A stretch of DNA of 64,000 nt from Actinomadura graeca. Lineage in GTDB: Bacteria; Actinomycetota; Actinomycetes; Streptosporangiales; Streptosporangiaceae. The position numbers and the translations under genes are program-made. The notes below the pieces were generated by a model, which worked only from the letters and a program-made list of their open reading frames with translations, was not told the DNA's origin and did not search any database. The stretch is taken from positions 7,006,001-7,070,000 of the forward strand of contig NZ_CP059572.1 of assembly GCF_019175365.1 (NCBI RefSeq), read 5' to 3'. Of this stretch, positions 28,561 to 37,702 are shown piece after piece. Positions within the stretch are counted from its first letter, which is position 1; each line of letters starts with the position of its first letter.

Positions 28561-29301
28561 TCAGGCGCCGGCGGGGACCGCGGCGCCGGACGGACGGCGC
28601 GCGAACGCCCGTTCGGTGAGGTACCCGAACAGCAGCCCGATCGTCGCCCACAGGACGAGCTGGACGCCCAGCGAGGCGATCCGGAAGTCCCAGAGGACGG
28701 TGGCCGGGAAATGCTCAGGGATGGCGTCGGGCTTCGGCGTGAGCCGGTAGACCACCCCGACCACCACCGCGAACCCGAGGACGGACGCGATCGTCGCGTT
28801 CCAGGCGCCGAGCCGCGGGACCAGCCGCAGGCACACGATCACCGCGGCGATGGTGGCCAGCAGCCCCAGCGCGACCATGCCGAAGTACAGCGCCGTCCGG
28901 CTCCCGATGGACTCGGGGTCGCCGACCGCGGGCGGCGTCGCCGGGTACTTCAGGAACGGGACGAGCTCGATCGCCACGAACCCGGCCAGGGCGACCAGGG
29001 CCGCCGTGGCGCGGGCGCCGAGGTTCCCGAGCCGCCCGTGGGCGAACGCGAACGCGATCGAGAACAGCCCGCCGAGCGCCACCCCGTACACCGCCATCGC
29101 CGTGATCAGCCCGGACGTCTTCTGGACGGTCCGGCTCACCACCTCCGGCTCGTGCCCCTCGTGCGCGGCGTGCGCCTTGGCCTCCTCGAACGCGATGGCG
29201 TGGCCGACCTGCGGCTCGCCGTAGAGCCAGGCGATCAGCAGCGCGGCGGCCGCGGCGGCGAGACCGACGAGCATGCCGCGGACCAGCAGAGATCTCATCA
29301 T
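28561..29301 (-). CDS. cbtA: CbtA-type cobalt transporter subunit
   Basis: The 246-residue membrane protein has about five or six helices and the CbtA pattern: N-terminal LLVRGMLVGLAAAAAALLIAWLYGEPQV, an acidic and His-containing first loop (FEEAKAHAAHEGHEPEV), and further helices ending near LLFGYLTERAF. It lies 10 bp downstream of cbtB on the same strand. CbtAB families were proposed as cobalt transporters from their association with B12 riboswitches, and such a riboswitch is present upstream here. Confidence 0.88.
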   Translation of the reverse strand: MMRSLLVRGMLVGLAAAAAALLIAWLYGEPQVGHAIAFEEAKAHAAHEGHEPEVVSRTVQKTSGLITAMAVYGVALGGLFSIAFAFAHGRLGNLGARATAALVALAGFVAIELVPFLKYPATPPAVGDPESIGSRTALYFGMVALGLLATIAAVIVCLRLVPRLGAWNATIASVLGFAVVVGVVYRLTPKPDAIPEHFPATVLWDFRIASLGVQLVLWATIGLLFGYLTERAFARRPSGAAVPAGA

Positions 29302-29311
29302 GTGCGGCGGC

Positions 29312-29542
29312 TCAGTGGCAGGGGAAGCCGAGCAGGTGCCGGCCGTCGTGCGTGAACTCGTGCACCCACGTCCCGCCGAAGAGCGAGGTGGCGCCCTGCT
29401 CGGCGCCGACGAAGTAGATCAGGACAACGCCGAGGACGGCGGCGAGGACCGCCCACGGCAGGATCTCGCGGACCGGCACGCGCAGCGGCGCGGGCTCCGT
29501 CCGCGGGGACGGTGTCGCGGACGGGATGGCGGACTGGGCCAT
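29312..29542 (-). CDS. cbtB: CbtB-type cobalt transporter subunit
   Basis: The 76-residue protein has one membrane helix (ILPWAVLAAVLGVVLIYFVG) and a His-rich C-terminus (HEFTHDGRHLLGFPCH) that could bind metal, as is usual in CbtB. GAGGAG lies 6 nt before the ATG. It is the first gene after the cobalamin riboswitch and precedes cbtA. Confidence 0.9.
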   Translation of the reverse strand: MAQSAIPSATPSPRTEPAPLRVPVREILPWAVLAAVLGVVLIYFVGAEQGATSLFGGTWVHEFTHDGRHLLGFPCH

Positions 29543-29585
29543 GGGGGTCTCCTCACGGGGTGCACTCGCCCCGGTAGCGGGAGGA

Positions 29586-29731
29586 CGACGGGTCAGTGTC
29601 CTGACTCCCAGATCGCCGCCTCCTCCCGACCTTCCGGCCGGACGCCCGGCCGTGGTCGCGAAGCGGGGGAGACTCCCTGGTCACAGTGGCGGGACCGTCC
29701 TGGAATCGCACCAGGTTCCTGCGCACCGTCG
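29586..29731 (-). promoter_or_regulatory. Cobalamin riboswitch controlling cbtBA
   Basis: The minus strand carries the conserved elements in order: AGGAACCTGGTGCGATTCC, then ACGGTCCCGCCACTGTGA (the GCCACTG core), a variable stem, and finally GGGAGTCAGGACACTGACC. Terminal CGACGG/CCGTCG can close P1. The cbtB start is 44 nt beyond the 3' end, and a GGGG...CCCC hairpin lies before its ribosome binding site, which favours translational control. B12 should lower cobalt import. Confidence 0.92.
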
Positions 29732-29893
29732 CCTCTTATGTTGACTTGTCGCTCAGAGCGTCCCCTTTGCCCGCCCCTGCGTCAAGTCGGCGACCTGGGG
29801 AGCGGCCGGTTCCGGCGACCGGGCGGTGACGCGCCGTGGCCGTTTCCGGCTGCCGTGTATCCGTGGCGGGTCCCGCGTCCTTACCATCGGCAG

Positions 29894-32602
29894 GTGGGGA
29901 CAACCTGGCCTTTCACCGGCCGCGGGGCGACGCTGGACGAGGTGCGCGAACTGCTCGGGACGGGCGGCGGCGGGCGCGGTGTCGTGGTCGCGGGGGAGGC
30001 CGGAGTCGGCAAGACCCGTTTGGCGGCGGAGGCGCTGCGGGGGCTGGAGCCCGGCCGGTACCGGGTGGTGCGGGTCGGCGCCACCCGCGCGGGCGCCCGC
30101 ATCCCCTTCGGCGCGTTCGGCCACGTGCTGCCCGCGCGGCGGCCCGGGACCGCGGTGGTCAACCCGTTGCGGTGGGCGGCGGACGCGGTGGGCGCGCAGG
30201 GCGACCCGGCGCGGCTGCTGCTCGCGGTGGACGACGCGCACCTGCTCGACCCGAGCTCGGCGGCGCTCGTCCACCATCTGGTCGTGCACGAGCGGGCGCG
30301 GGTGCTCGCGACCGTCCGGGCCGGGGAGGCGATGCCCGACCCCGTCCTCGCGTTATGGAAGGACGAGCTGGCGCGGCGCCTGGAGCTGGAACCGCTGCCG
30401 GCGGCCGAGACCGGCGCGGTCCTGGAGGCGGTGCTCGGCGGGCAGGTGGAAGACGGCACGACCCGCAGGCTGTGGCGGGAGACCCGCGGCAACCTGCTGT
30501 TCCTGCGCGAGCTGGTGCTGGCCGGGACCGCCGCGGGACGGCTGGGGCAGGTGCGGGGCGTGTGGCGCTGGAAGGGCGACCTGCCGGTCTCGCCGCGGCT
30601 GGGGGAGCTGGTCGGGGCGCGTCTCGGCGCCGTCGGGCCCGAGGAACTGGCCGTCCTGGAGTACGTGACGTTCGGGGAGCCGGTCGGCGTGCCGGTGCTG
30701 GCCGCGCTCACCTCGCCGGAGGCCGTCGAGCGGGCCGAGGAACGGCACATGATCGTCTGCGCCCGGCGGGGGCGGCGGCTCCAGGCGTGGCTGGCGCATC
30801 CGCTGTTCGGCGAGGTGACCCGCGATCGCACGCCGGTGCTGCGGGCGCGGCGCCGGCGGGCCGCCCTCGCCGACACGGTGGAGCGCACCGGCATGCGCCG
30901 CCGCGAGGACCTGCTGCGCGTCGCGGTCTGGCGGCTGGACAGCGGCACCGCGGCCGACCCGGCGCTCGCCCTCCAGGCGTGCCTGCGGGCCCGCGGCGCC
31001 TACGACCTGGCCCTCGCCGAGCGGTTCGCGCGGGCGGCGCTGGACGCGGGGGGCGGGCTGGAGGCCGCGCTCCCGCTCGCCGGGATCCTGTACGTCACCG
31101 GCCGGGGCGAGGAGGGCGAGGCGCTGCTGGAGTCGGTGGCCGCGTCCCCGGCCGACCGTCCCCGCACCGACCGGGAGCGTTCCAGGTACGCCACGACCCG
31201 CGCGCTCGGGCTCGTCCTCGCGCTCGGGCGCGGCGATGACGCGCTGCGCCTGCTGGACGAGGCGAGGGCGGGCATGACCGGCCGTGTCGAGCTGCGGGAC
31301 ATCGACCTGCTCGGCGCCCGCGTCCACCTGCTCCTCGGCGAGTTCGCGCAGGCCCGGGAGGCGCTCGGCCGCGTCCGGTCGTCCGGGCGGCTGCGCGAGG
31401 ACCAGGCCGTCCACGCCATCGCGGCCGAGTGCCTGGAGACGGCGCACGCCGGGCGGACGGGGGAGTGCCTGCGGCTGGCCGGGGGGCTGCCTCGCGGCGC
31501 GGCCGGGCCGCGCCACGAGGTCTCGGTGGTGGAGCTCGACATCGCCTGCGCCCGGATGTCGGCCCTGCTGTTCTCGGGCGCGGCGGGCCGTGCCGAGACG
31601 GCGGGCCGCGGCATGATCGAACGCTTCGCCGGCTACGGCGAGTGGGACCTCGGCGTCGCCGGGCTCCTCGGTCACCGGGCGCAGGTCCAGCGGGCCCGCG
31701 GGGCCGTCCAGGACGCGCTGCGCTCCTGCCGGGAGGGCGTCGCCCGCCTCGGCGCCGGGTCCGGCGACGGGCGCACCGGGTTCGCGGGCCTGTGCCACGG
31801 CGAGATGGCGCACTCCGCCGCGCTGCTCGGCGACCTGCCCGCGGCCGAGCGGGCGCTGGCCGAGGCGGCGCGGCGGACGCTGCCCACCTACTACCTGGTC
31901 GACTTCCCGCACCGGCTTGCCGGGACGTGGGTGACGCTGCTGCGCGACGGCGCCTCCGCCGCCCGCGACGCCGCGCTCGCCACGGCCGCCGAGGCCGCCG
32001 CGCGGGGCATGCACGGCTACGAGATGTTCGCGCTGCACGACGCCGTCCGGCTGGGCGACCCCGGGCGGGCAGCCGCGCGCCTCGCCGAGCTGGCCGTGCG
32101 GGTGGACGGGCCGCTCGTGCGGGCCTGCGCCCGGCACGCCGCGTCCGCCGTCGCCCGGGACGGGGACGCGCTCGACGCGGTCGCCGAGGACTTCGCGGGG
32201 ATGGGGCTGCTCCTGCACGCCGCCGAGGCCGCCGCGATGGCCGCCCGCGCGCACCGGCGCGCCGGCGCCGCCCGCGCGTCCCAGGCGTCGGAGATCCGGG
32301 CGTGGGGCCTCGCGCGGCACTGCCAGGGCGCCCGCACGCCCGCGCTCACGGGCCTCGCGGCGCCGGGGCTCACCGAGCGGCAGCTGGAGGTCGCGCGACT
32401 CGCCGCGCAGGGCCTCGGGAACCGGGAGATCGCCGAGCGGCTCGTGCTGTCGGTCCGGACGGTCGCCAACCACCTCGGCGCGGTCTACGAACGGCTCGGC
32501 GTCCGTGACCGCGGCGACCTGCCCGCCGCGCTCACCCGGGACGGCCCTCCGGCGGGTCCGCAGGTAGAACGCCCGCGGCGAGACCGACGTCCCGGGATTT
32601 GA
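29894..32602 (+). CDS. LAL-type LuxR family regulator with AAA ATPase domain
   Basis: The ~902-residue protein has an N-terminal ATPase with Walker A GEAGVGKTR (about 34-42) and Walker B LLLAVDDAHLLD, a long helical TPR-like middle rich in Ala and Leu, and a C-terminal LuxR helix-turn-helix from about residue 826 (LTERQLEVARLAAQGLGNREIAERLVLSVRTV in outline). This is the large ATP-binding LuxR (MalT-like) architecture, common among pathway-specific activators. GTG 29894 is chosen because the ATPase begins VGTTWPFTGR; an in-frame GTG at 29855 is possible. No secondary-metabolite cluster lies beside it, so its targets are unknown. Confidence 0.9.
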   Translation: MGTTWPFTGRGATLDEVRELLGTGGGGRGVVVAGEAGVGKTRLAAEALRGLEPGRYRVVRVGATRAGARIPFGAFGHVLPARRPGTAVVNPLRWAADAVGAQGDPARLLLAVDDAHLLDPSSAALVHHLVVHERARVLATVRAGEAMPDPVLALWKDELARRLELEPLPAAETGAVLEAVLGGQVEDGTTRRLWRETRGNLLFLRELVLAGTAAGRLGQVRGVWRWKGDLPVSPRLGELVGARLGAVGPEELAVLEYVTFGEPVGVPVLAALTSPEAVERAEERHMIVCARRGRRLQAWLAHPLFGEVTRDRTPVLRARRRRAALADTVERTGMRRREDLLRVAVWRLDSGTAADPALALQACLRARGAYDLALAERFARAALDAGGGLEAALPLAGILYVTGRGEEGEALLESVAASPADRPRTDRERSRYATTRALGLVLALGRGDDALRLLDEARAGMTGRVELRDIDLLGARVHLLLGEFAQAREALGRVRSSGRLREDQAVHAIAAECLETAHAGRTGECLRLAGGLPRGAAGPRHEVSVVELDIACARMSALLFSGAAGRAETAGRGMIERFAGYGEWDLGVAGLLGHRAQVQRARGAVQDALRSCREGVARLGAGSGDGRTGFAGLCHGEMAHSAALLGDLPAAERALAEAARRTLPTYYLVDFPHRLAGTWVTLLRDGASAARDAALATAAEAAARGMHGYEMFALHDAVRLGDPGRAAARLAELAVRVDGPLVRACARHAASAVARDGDALDAVAEDFAGMGLLLHAAEAAAMAARAHRRAGAARASQASEIRAWGLARHCQGARTPALTGLAAPGLTERQLEVARLAAQGLGNREIAERLVLSVRTVANHLGAVYERLGVRDRGDLPAALTRDGPPAGPQVERPRRDRRPGI

Positions 32603-32604
32603 GA
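32590..32604. promoter_or_regulatory. Probable NdgR box upstream of leuB
   Basis: TCCCG-GGATT-TGAGA fits the 5-5-5 motif with one mismatch in the left arm. It overlaps the end of the LAL gene. TAGAGT at 32634-32639 ends 6 bp before the leuB ATG, so the transcript may be leaderless and the box would sit near -49. Confidence 0.55.
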
Positions 32605-32645
32605 TGAAAGCCCAAGCACTGAGACGTTTGCAGTAGAGTGCGCGC

Positions 32646-33701
32646 ATGGCTTCCCGCAGTATTCGACTGGCCGTCATCCCCGGTGACGGGATCGGCCCCG
32701 AGGTGGTCTCCGAGGGCCTGAAGGTCCTCGACGCCGTCGCGTCGTCCGGCGACCTGACGTTCGAGCGGACGTCCTACGACCTGGGCGCCGCGCGCTGGCA
32801 CCGCACCGGCGAGACGCTGCCGGACTCGGTCCTGGAGGAGCTGCGCGGCCAGGCCGTCATCCTGCTCGGCGCGGTCGGCGACCCCGGCGTCCCCAGCGGC
32901 ACGCTGGAGCGCGGTCTGCTGCTGCGGGCCCGGTTCGAGCTGGACCACTACGTCAACCTGCGGCCCGTCCGCCTGTACCCGGGGGTCGCCACCCCGCTGG
33001 CGGGCGTGACGCCCGAGGACATCGACATGGTCGTCGTCCGCGAGGGCACCGAGGGCCCCTACACCGGTGTCGGCGGCGTGCTGCGCAAGGACACCCCGCA
33101 CGAGGTCGCCACGCAGGAGAGCGTCAACACCGCCTACGGCGTCGAGCGCGTGATCCGCTACGCCTTCGAGGTCGCCGCGTCCCGCCCGCGGCGCAAGCTC
33201 ACGCTCGTCCACAAGGACAACGTCCTGACCTTCGCCGGTGATCTCTACCAGCGCGCCCTCAAGCGGGTCGCCGCGGAGTTCCCGCAGGTCACCACCGACT
33301 ACTGCCATGTCGACGCGGCCACGATGTTCTTCGTCAGCCAGCCGCGGCGGTTCGATGTGATCGTCACCGACAACCTGTTCGGCGACATCATCACCGACCT
33401 CGGCGCCGCCGTCGCCGGGGGGATCGGCCTCGCCGCGTCCGGCAACGTCAACCCGGGCCGCACCGCCCCGTCGATGTTCGAGCCCGTGCACGGCAGCGCC
33501 CCCGACATCGCGGGCCAGGGCAAGGCCGACCCGACCGCCACGATCCTGTCGGTCGCCATGCTGCTGGACCACGTCGGCGCCGCCGACGCCGCGCGCCGTG
33601 TCGAGCGCGCCGTCTCCGACGACCTCGCCGAGCGGGCCGCCCTCGGGGCCCGCTCGACCACCCAGATCGGCGACGCGATCGCCAAGCGAGTATCCGGCTA
33701 G
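32646..33701 (+). CDS. leuB: 3-isopropylmalate dehydrogenase
   Basis: LeuB oxidatively decarboxylates 3-isopropylmalate in leucine synthesis and can also act on the methylmalate formed by the citramalate route. The 351-residue protein has [24 protein letters not shown], the catalytic Lys/Asp regions ([26 protein letters not shown]) and [18 protein letters not shown]. Its length is normal. It stands alone with its own probable NdgR box and a strong terminator at 33732. ilvE follows. Confidence 0.96.
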   Translation: MASRSIRLAVIPGDGIGPEVVSEGLKVLDAVASSGDLTFERTSYDLGAARWHRTGETLPDSVLEELRGQAVILLGAVGDPGVPSGTLERGLLLRARFELDHYVNLRPVRLYPGVATPLAGVTPEDIDMVVVREGTEGPYTGVGGVLRKDTPHEVATQESVNTAYGVERVIRYAFEVAASRPRRKLTLVHKDNVLTFAGDLYQRALKRVAAEFPQVTTDYCHVDAATMFFVSQPRRFDVIVTDNLFGDIITDLGAAVAGGIGLAASGNVNPGRTAPSMFEPVHGSAPDIAGQGKADPTATILSVAMLLDHVGAADAARRVERAVSDDLAERAALGARSTTQIGDAIAKRVSG

Positions 33702-33731
33702 GGCGCGCCTCCCCGGCTTGATCAGGGACAT

Positions 33732-33763
33732 TCCGGGCGCGCCGCGCGGCGCGCCCGGATTTC
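33732..33763 (+). terminator. leuB terminator
   Basis: TCCGGGCGCGCC and its complement form a perfect 12-bp stem around GCGCGGC-type loop bases, followed by TTTCT. It lies 31 bp after the leuB stop. Confidence 0.75.
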
Positions 33764-33872
33764 TGTGTGCGCCGTGCGCTGAGGAGCAGGGCTAGACGAA
33801 GTACGACAATGAGGACTAAGACGTCGATGTGGCAATGGGGCCGCACACGGCGATCCGCGAGAGGAAACCGCG

Positions 33873-34973
33873 ATGAGTACGACCCTGGACTTCGAGATCA
33901 CCCTCAGCGAACGGCCCGCGTCCGCCGAGGAGCGGGCGCGCGTCCTGGCCGATCCTGGCTTCGGGCGGCACTTCACCGATCACATGGTCACCATCCGGTA
34001 CTCCGCGGACCGGGGCTGGCACGACGCGAGGCTCGAACCCTACGGCCCCATCCCGATGGACCCGGCCAGCCAGGTGTTCCACTACGCCCAGGAGCTGTTC
34101 GAGGGCCTCAAGGCGTACAAGCAGCCGGACGGCTCCGTCGTCACCTTCCGCCCGTACATGAACGCCGCCCGGATGAACCGCTCCGCGCACCGGATGGCCA
34201 TGCCCGAGATCCCCGAGCAGCTGTTCGTGGACGCCGTCGAGCTGCTCGTCCGCACCGACCGCGCATGGGTCCCCGACGCCGAGGGGCACAGCCTCTACCT
34301 GCGGCCTTTCATGTTCGCCACCACCCGCGCCCTCGGCGTGAACAGCCCGGCGAACGAGTTCCTCTTCATGATCATCGCGTCCCCGTCCGGCCTGTACTAC
34401 CCCCGCGGCGTCAAGCCGGTCTCGGTGTGGCTGTCGCAGGACTACACCCGCGCCGCCCCGGGCGGCACCGGCGAGGCCAAGTTCGGCGGCAACTACGCGG
34501 CGTCCTTCGCCGGCCAGGCCGAGGCCGTCGCCCAGGGCTGTGACCAGGTCGTGTGGCTCGACGCGGTGGAGCACCGCTGGGTCGAGGAGGTCGGCTCCAT
34601 GAACCTGATGTTCGTCTACGGCTCCGGCTCGCGCGCCCGCCTGCTCACCCCCGCCCTCACCGGCACCCTCCTCGCCGGGGTGACCCGCGACTCCATGCTG
34701 AAGCTGGCCCCCGACCTCGGCATCCCCGCCGAGGAGGGCAAGATCAGCATCGACGAGTGGGAGGCCGGCTGTGCCTCCGGCGAGATCACCGAGGTGTTCG
34801 GCTGCGGCACCGCCGCGATCATCAGCCCGGTCGGGTACGTCAAGGGCGCCGACCGCGCCTGGTCGATCGGCTCCGGCGAGCCCGGCGAGGTGTCGATGCG
34901 GCTGCGCCAGGAACTGATCGGCATCCAGTACGGCACCCGCCCCGACCCCTACGGCTGGGTGCACCCGATCTGA
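33873..34973 (+). CDS. ilvE: Branched-chain amino acid aminotransferase
   Basis: IlvE makes the final transamination to valine, leucine and isoleucine. The 366-residue PLP fold-type IV enzyme has the PLP Lys at 203 in GEAKFGGNYAAS, the substrate-side FHYAQELFEGLKAY, LRPFMFATTRALGV, and EEVGSMNLMFVYG. The C-terminal EVFGCGTAAIISPVG binds the PLP phosphate. The ATG has AGAGGAAACCG upstream. No NdgR box was found upstream, so it may be constitutive or controlled in another way. Confidence 0.96.
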   Translation: MSTTLDFEITLSERPASAEERARVLADPGFGRHFTDHMVTIRYSADRGWHDARLEPYGPIPMDPASQVFHYAQELFEGLKAYKQPDGSVVTFRPYMNAARMNRSAHRMAMPEIPEQLFVDAVELLVRTDRAWVPDAEGHSLYLRPFMFATTRALGVNSPANEFLFMIIASPSGLYYPRGVKPVSVWLSQDYTRAAPGGTGEAKFGGNYAASFAGQAEAVAQGCDQVVWLDAVEHRWVEEVGSMNLMFVYGSGSRARLLTPALTGTLLAGVTRDSMLKLAPDLGIPAEEGKISIDEWEAGCASGEITEVFGCGTAAIISPVGYVKGADRAWSIGSGEPGEVSMRLRQELIGIQYGTRPDPYGWVHPI

Positions 34974-34979
34974 TCCGCC

Positions 34980-35075
34980 CGTCCGGCCCGGGTGAGCGCG
35001 ACCTCGCTTCGCGGTCGGCCCGGTCGGGGCGGCGCCCGCAGGCGATCCCCGGCCGGGCTGGTCGCGGGCGAGGTG
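34980..35075 (+). repeat. Shortened, diverged copy E of the multi-hairpin element
   Basis: Starting 7 bp after the ilvE stop, it keeps the plan of the 3' half of copies A-C: GAGCGCGA, a CTCGC-TTC-GCGG hairpin, then GGCCCGGTCGGGG ... CCCCGGCCGGGCTGGTCGCG. Hairpin 1 is missing. The similarity is structural and partial, so this assignment is less secure. Confidence 0.5.
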
Positions 35076-35090
35076 TCTCGTCATATGAGA
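35076..35090. promoter_or_regulatory. Probable NdgR box upstream of cimA
   Basis: TCTCG-TCATA-TGAGA, the 5-5-5 motif, centred about 52 bp upstream of the predicted leader start. It directly follows repeat copy E. Confidence 0.68.
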
Positions 35091-35134
35091 CGGGTGTGCC
35101 GTCATCGTGGACGGTGTGGCAGACTGTGGTCATC

Positions 35135-35179
35135 ATGCGCCACAGCCTCGTGATTATCGGCTGGCGCGCCGGCATCTAA
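35135..35179 (+). CDS. cimA leader peptide (attenuation)
   Basis: ATG starts MRHSLVIIGWRAGI, with Leu-Val-Ile-Ile in a row and a final Ile before the stop. GACTGT at 35122-35127 is a -10 candidate 7 bp before the ATG, the same spacing as in the ilvB leader, so the transcript is probably leaderless. The end of the ORF forms one arm of a 10-bp stem, as in the other leaders. Confidence 0.82.
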   Translation: MRHSLVIIGWRAGI

Positions 35180-35229
35180 CGGGACAGCGCCGGCGCGCAG
35201 ACCTCTCACGTCCGTGAGGGGTCTTTTTT
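35164..35229 (+). terminator. cimA attenuator: competing stem and terminator
   Basis: GCGCGCCGGC (35164-35173) pairs perfectly with GCCGGCGCGC (35189-35198). The terminator is GACC-T-CTCAC-GTCC-GTGAG-G-GGTC from 35200, followed by six U ending at 35229. The layout matches the ilvB attenuator. A clear overlap between the two folds is weaker here than at ilvB. Confidence 0.8.
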
Positions 35230-35263
35230 GTGTCCTGGCGCTGATCCCCTGGGGGTCCACACC

Positions 35264-36841
35264 ATGCAAGGCGACGCTTTCCACGTCTACGACACCACCC
35301 TGCGCGACGGCTCGCAGCAGGAGGGGCTCAACCTCTCCGTGCCCGACAAGCTCGCCATCGCGCGGCACCTCGACGACCTGGGCATCGGCTTCATCGAGGG
35401 TGGCTGGCCGGGCGCCAACCCCAAGGACACCGAGTTCTTCAGGCGGGCTCGAACAGAGCTCGGCCTGAGGCACGCGCAGCTCACCGCGTTCGGCGCGACC
35501 CGCCGGGCCGGTGTGAAGGCGGCCGACGACCCCCAGGTCGCCGCCCTGCGCGAATCCGGCGCGTCCGTCGTGACCCTGGTCGCCAAGAGTCACGACAGGC
35601 ACGTCGAGCTGGCCCTCCGCACGACGCTGGAGGAGAACCTCGCGATGATCCGCGACACGGTCTCCCACCTGCGTGCGGAGGGCCAACGGGTCTTCCTGGA
35701 CGCCGAGCACTTCTTCGACGGCTACCACGCCAACCGCGCCTACGCGCTGGAGGCCGTCCGCACCGCCGCCGAGGCCGGGGCGGACGTCGTCGCGCTCTGC
35801 GACACCAACGGCGGCATGCTCCCCGACGAACTGGCCGAGGTCGTCCACGACGTGGTCGCGCTGGGGGTACGGGTCGGCATCCACTGCCACGACGACTCCG
35901 GCTGCGCCGTCGCGAACACGCTCGCCGCCGTCCGGGCCGGCGCGACGCACGTCCAGGGCTGCGCGAACGGCTACGGCGAGCGCAGCGGCAACGCCAACCT
36001 GTTCACCGTGGTCGGGAACCTCCAGCTCAAGCGCGGGATGCCGCTCGTCACCGACGCCCAGCTCGCCGAGATGACCCGCATCGCGCACGCCGTCTCCGAG
36101 GTCACCAACGTCGCGGCCGGCTCGCAGCAGCCCTACGTGGGCGTGTCGGCGTTCGCGCACAAGGCCGGGCTGCACGCCTCCGCCGTCAAGATCGACCCCG
36201 ACCTGTACCAGCACATCGACCCGGCCGCCGTCGGCAACGACATGCGGATGCTCGTCTCCAGCATGGCCGGGCGCGCCTCCGTCGAGCTGAAGGGCAGGGA
36301 ACTCGGCTACGACCTGTCCGGCGAGAAGGCCAAGGCCGTCGTCGACCGGGTCAAGGACCTGGAATCCACCGGCTACACCTTCGAGGCCGCCGACGCCTCG
36401 TTCGAGCTGCTGCTCCGCGAGGAGCTCACCGGCGTCCGGCAGCGGCACTTCGAGGTCGAGTCGTGGCGGTCCATCGTGGAGCGCCGCCCCGACGGCTCCA
36501 TGATCAGCGAGGCCACCGTCAAGCTCCGCGCCAAGGGCGAGCGGATCATCGCCACCGGCGAGGGCAACGGCCCCGTCAACGCCCTGGACAACGCGCTGCG
36601 CGTCGCGCTCGGGCGCCTGTACCCCGAGCTCGCGCGGCTGGAGCTCATCGACTACAAGGTCCGCATCCTGGAGGGGACGCACGGCACCGGCGCGCGGACC
36701 CGCGTCCTCATCGAGTCCGCCGACGGCGAGCGCGAGTGGGGCACGGTCGGCGTAGAGGACAACGTCATCGCCGCGTCCTGGCAGGCGCTGGAGGAGGCCG
36801 TCACCTACTGCCTCCTGCGTGCGGGCTACGAGGCCGGATGA
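35264..36841 (+). CDS. cimA: (R)-citramalate synthase
   Basis: CimA condenses pyruvate with acetyl-CoA to give citramalate, which leads to 2-oxobutyrate and isoleucine without threonine dehydratase. The 525-residue protein starts YDTTLRDGSQQEGLNLSV, has the metal ligands in GIHCHDDSGCAVANTLA and the GCANGYGERSGNANL motif, then the C-terminal LeuA-type regulatory domain. Closest is the TIGR00977-type CimA rather than 2-isopropylmalate synthase. ATG 35264 is chosen; an in-frame TTG at 35228 lies within the terminator U-run. Ile-rich leader codons fit control by isoleucine. Confidence 0.92.
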   Translation: MQGDAFHVYDTTLRDGSQQEGLNLSVPDKLAIARHLDDLGIGFIEGGWPGANPKDTEFFRRARTELGLRHAQLTAFGATRRAGVKAADDPQVAALRESGASVVTLVAKSHDRHVELALRTTLEENLAMIRDTVSHLRAEGQRVFLDAEHFFDGYHANRAYALEAVRTAAEAGADVVALCDTNGGMLPDELAEVVHDVVALGVRVGIHCHDDSGCAVANTLAAVRAGATHVQGCANGYGERSGNANLFTVVGNLQLKRGMPLVTDAQLAEMTRIAHAVSEVTNVAAGSQQPYVGVSAFAHKAGLHASAVKIDPDLYQHIDPAAVGNDMRMLVSSMAGRASVELKGRELGYDLSGEKAKAVVDRVKDLESTGYTFEAADASFELLLREELTGVRQRHFEVESWRSIVERRPDGSMISEATVKLRAKGERIIATGEGNGPVNALDNALRVALGRLYPELARLELIDYKVRILEGTHGTGARTRVLIESADGEREWGTVGVEDNVIAASWQALEEAVTYCLLRAGYEAG

Positions 36842-36880
36842 TCCGGGAATGACCGGCGCCCCGCGGGCATTATCGGGGGC

Positions 36881-37162
36881 ATGGGAAACGAGATCACCGA
36901 CGACGCCGCCCGCGGCCGCTACGAGATCAGGGTGGACGGGGACCTCGCCGGGTTCGCCGAGTACGAGACGCGTCCCGGCCAGGTCGTCCTCACCCACACC
37001 GAGGTCGACGGCGCCTTCGAGGGGCAGGGCGTGGGCAGCGCCCTGGCCAGGGGAGTGCTCGACGACGTCCGGGCCAAGGGCCTGACGGTGGTGCCGCGCT
37101 GCCCGTTCATCAGGACATGGATCGACAAGCACCCCGACTACCGGGACCTCGTCGCCGCCTAA
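36881..37162 (+). CDS. Small GNAT-family N-acetyltransferase (YjdJ type)
   Basis: The 93-residue protein is a minimal GNAT domain. HTEVDGAFEGQGVGSALARGVLDDVRAKGL holds the acetyl-CoA pyrophosphate loop (GQGVGSAL), and PRCPFIRTWIDKHPDY is the typical end of this short class. Such proteins are about 90-100 residues. Substrates are not known. It lies 39 bp after cimA on the same strand and might be co-transcribed. Confidence 0.88.
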   Translation: MGNEITDDAARGRYEIRVDGDLAGFAEYETRPGQVVLTHTEVDGAFEGQGVGSALARGVLDDVRAKGLTVVPRCPFIRTWIDKHPDYRDLVAA

Positions 37163-37295
37163 ACGGGAGGAATTCCGGCGAAACTGGGGAAATCGGTGGC
37201 GGATTTCCTGTTCCGCCGTCACCATGGTCACCAGCACGGCACGTGTGACGTTCCCGCGCGCCGTCTCCCAGCCACCGGACCACCGGAGTGATCGC

Positions 37296-37667
37296 ATGCC
37301 TGTCCGACCCTGGAATCCCGAGGACCCTGGGCGTCCCGCGGGCGGGTCCTGGGCCGATGTGGCGTTCGGGCTGGGCGAGACGTACGAGCACGAGGACGAC
37401 CTGGAGTCGGCCGCCGACTGGTACCGGCGCGCCGCCGAGTCCGACCACGCCCGGGCCGCGCTGCGCCTCGGCGCCGTCCTCGGCCGCATGGCCGACGACG
37501 GCCGCGCCGACGACAGCGCCGAGGATCTGCTCGCCGAGGCCACCCGCTGGCTCAGCGGCGTCCCGCTCGCCGCCGCCCCCGACGCCATCGAGCTCATCAC
37601 CGACCTGCTCAACCGGCATCAGCGGCAGGCCGCCCGCCGCGGCCTAGAGTCCGCCGCCACCGGCTGA
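37296..37667 (+). CDS. Sel1/TPR-like repeat protein
   Basis: The 123-residue protein has a Sel1-type repeat pattern (DVAFGLGETYEHEDDLESAADWYRRAAESDHARAALRLGAVLG in outline), which is a two-helix repeat used in protein contacts. Only about two repeats are present. ATG 37296 has GGAG 7 nt upstream; an in-frame ATG at 37224 would add 24 unlikely residues. Function is unknown. Confidence 0.7.
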   Translation: MPVRPWNPEDPGRPAGGSWADVAFGLGETYEHEDDLESAADWYRRAAESDHARAALRLGAVLGRMADDGRADDSAEDLLAEATRWLSGVPLAAAPDAIELITDLLNRHQRQAARRGLESAATG

Positions 37668-37702
37668 CCCGAACCGATCGGCGCTTTCCGTCGTCGGACT
37701 CC

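Noticed and set aside
35228..35263. TTG start of cimA at 35228
   Set aside because: It lies in the U-run of the attenuator terminator. ATG 35264 fits the family N-terminus.
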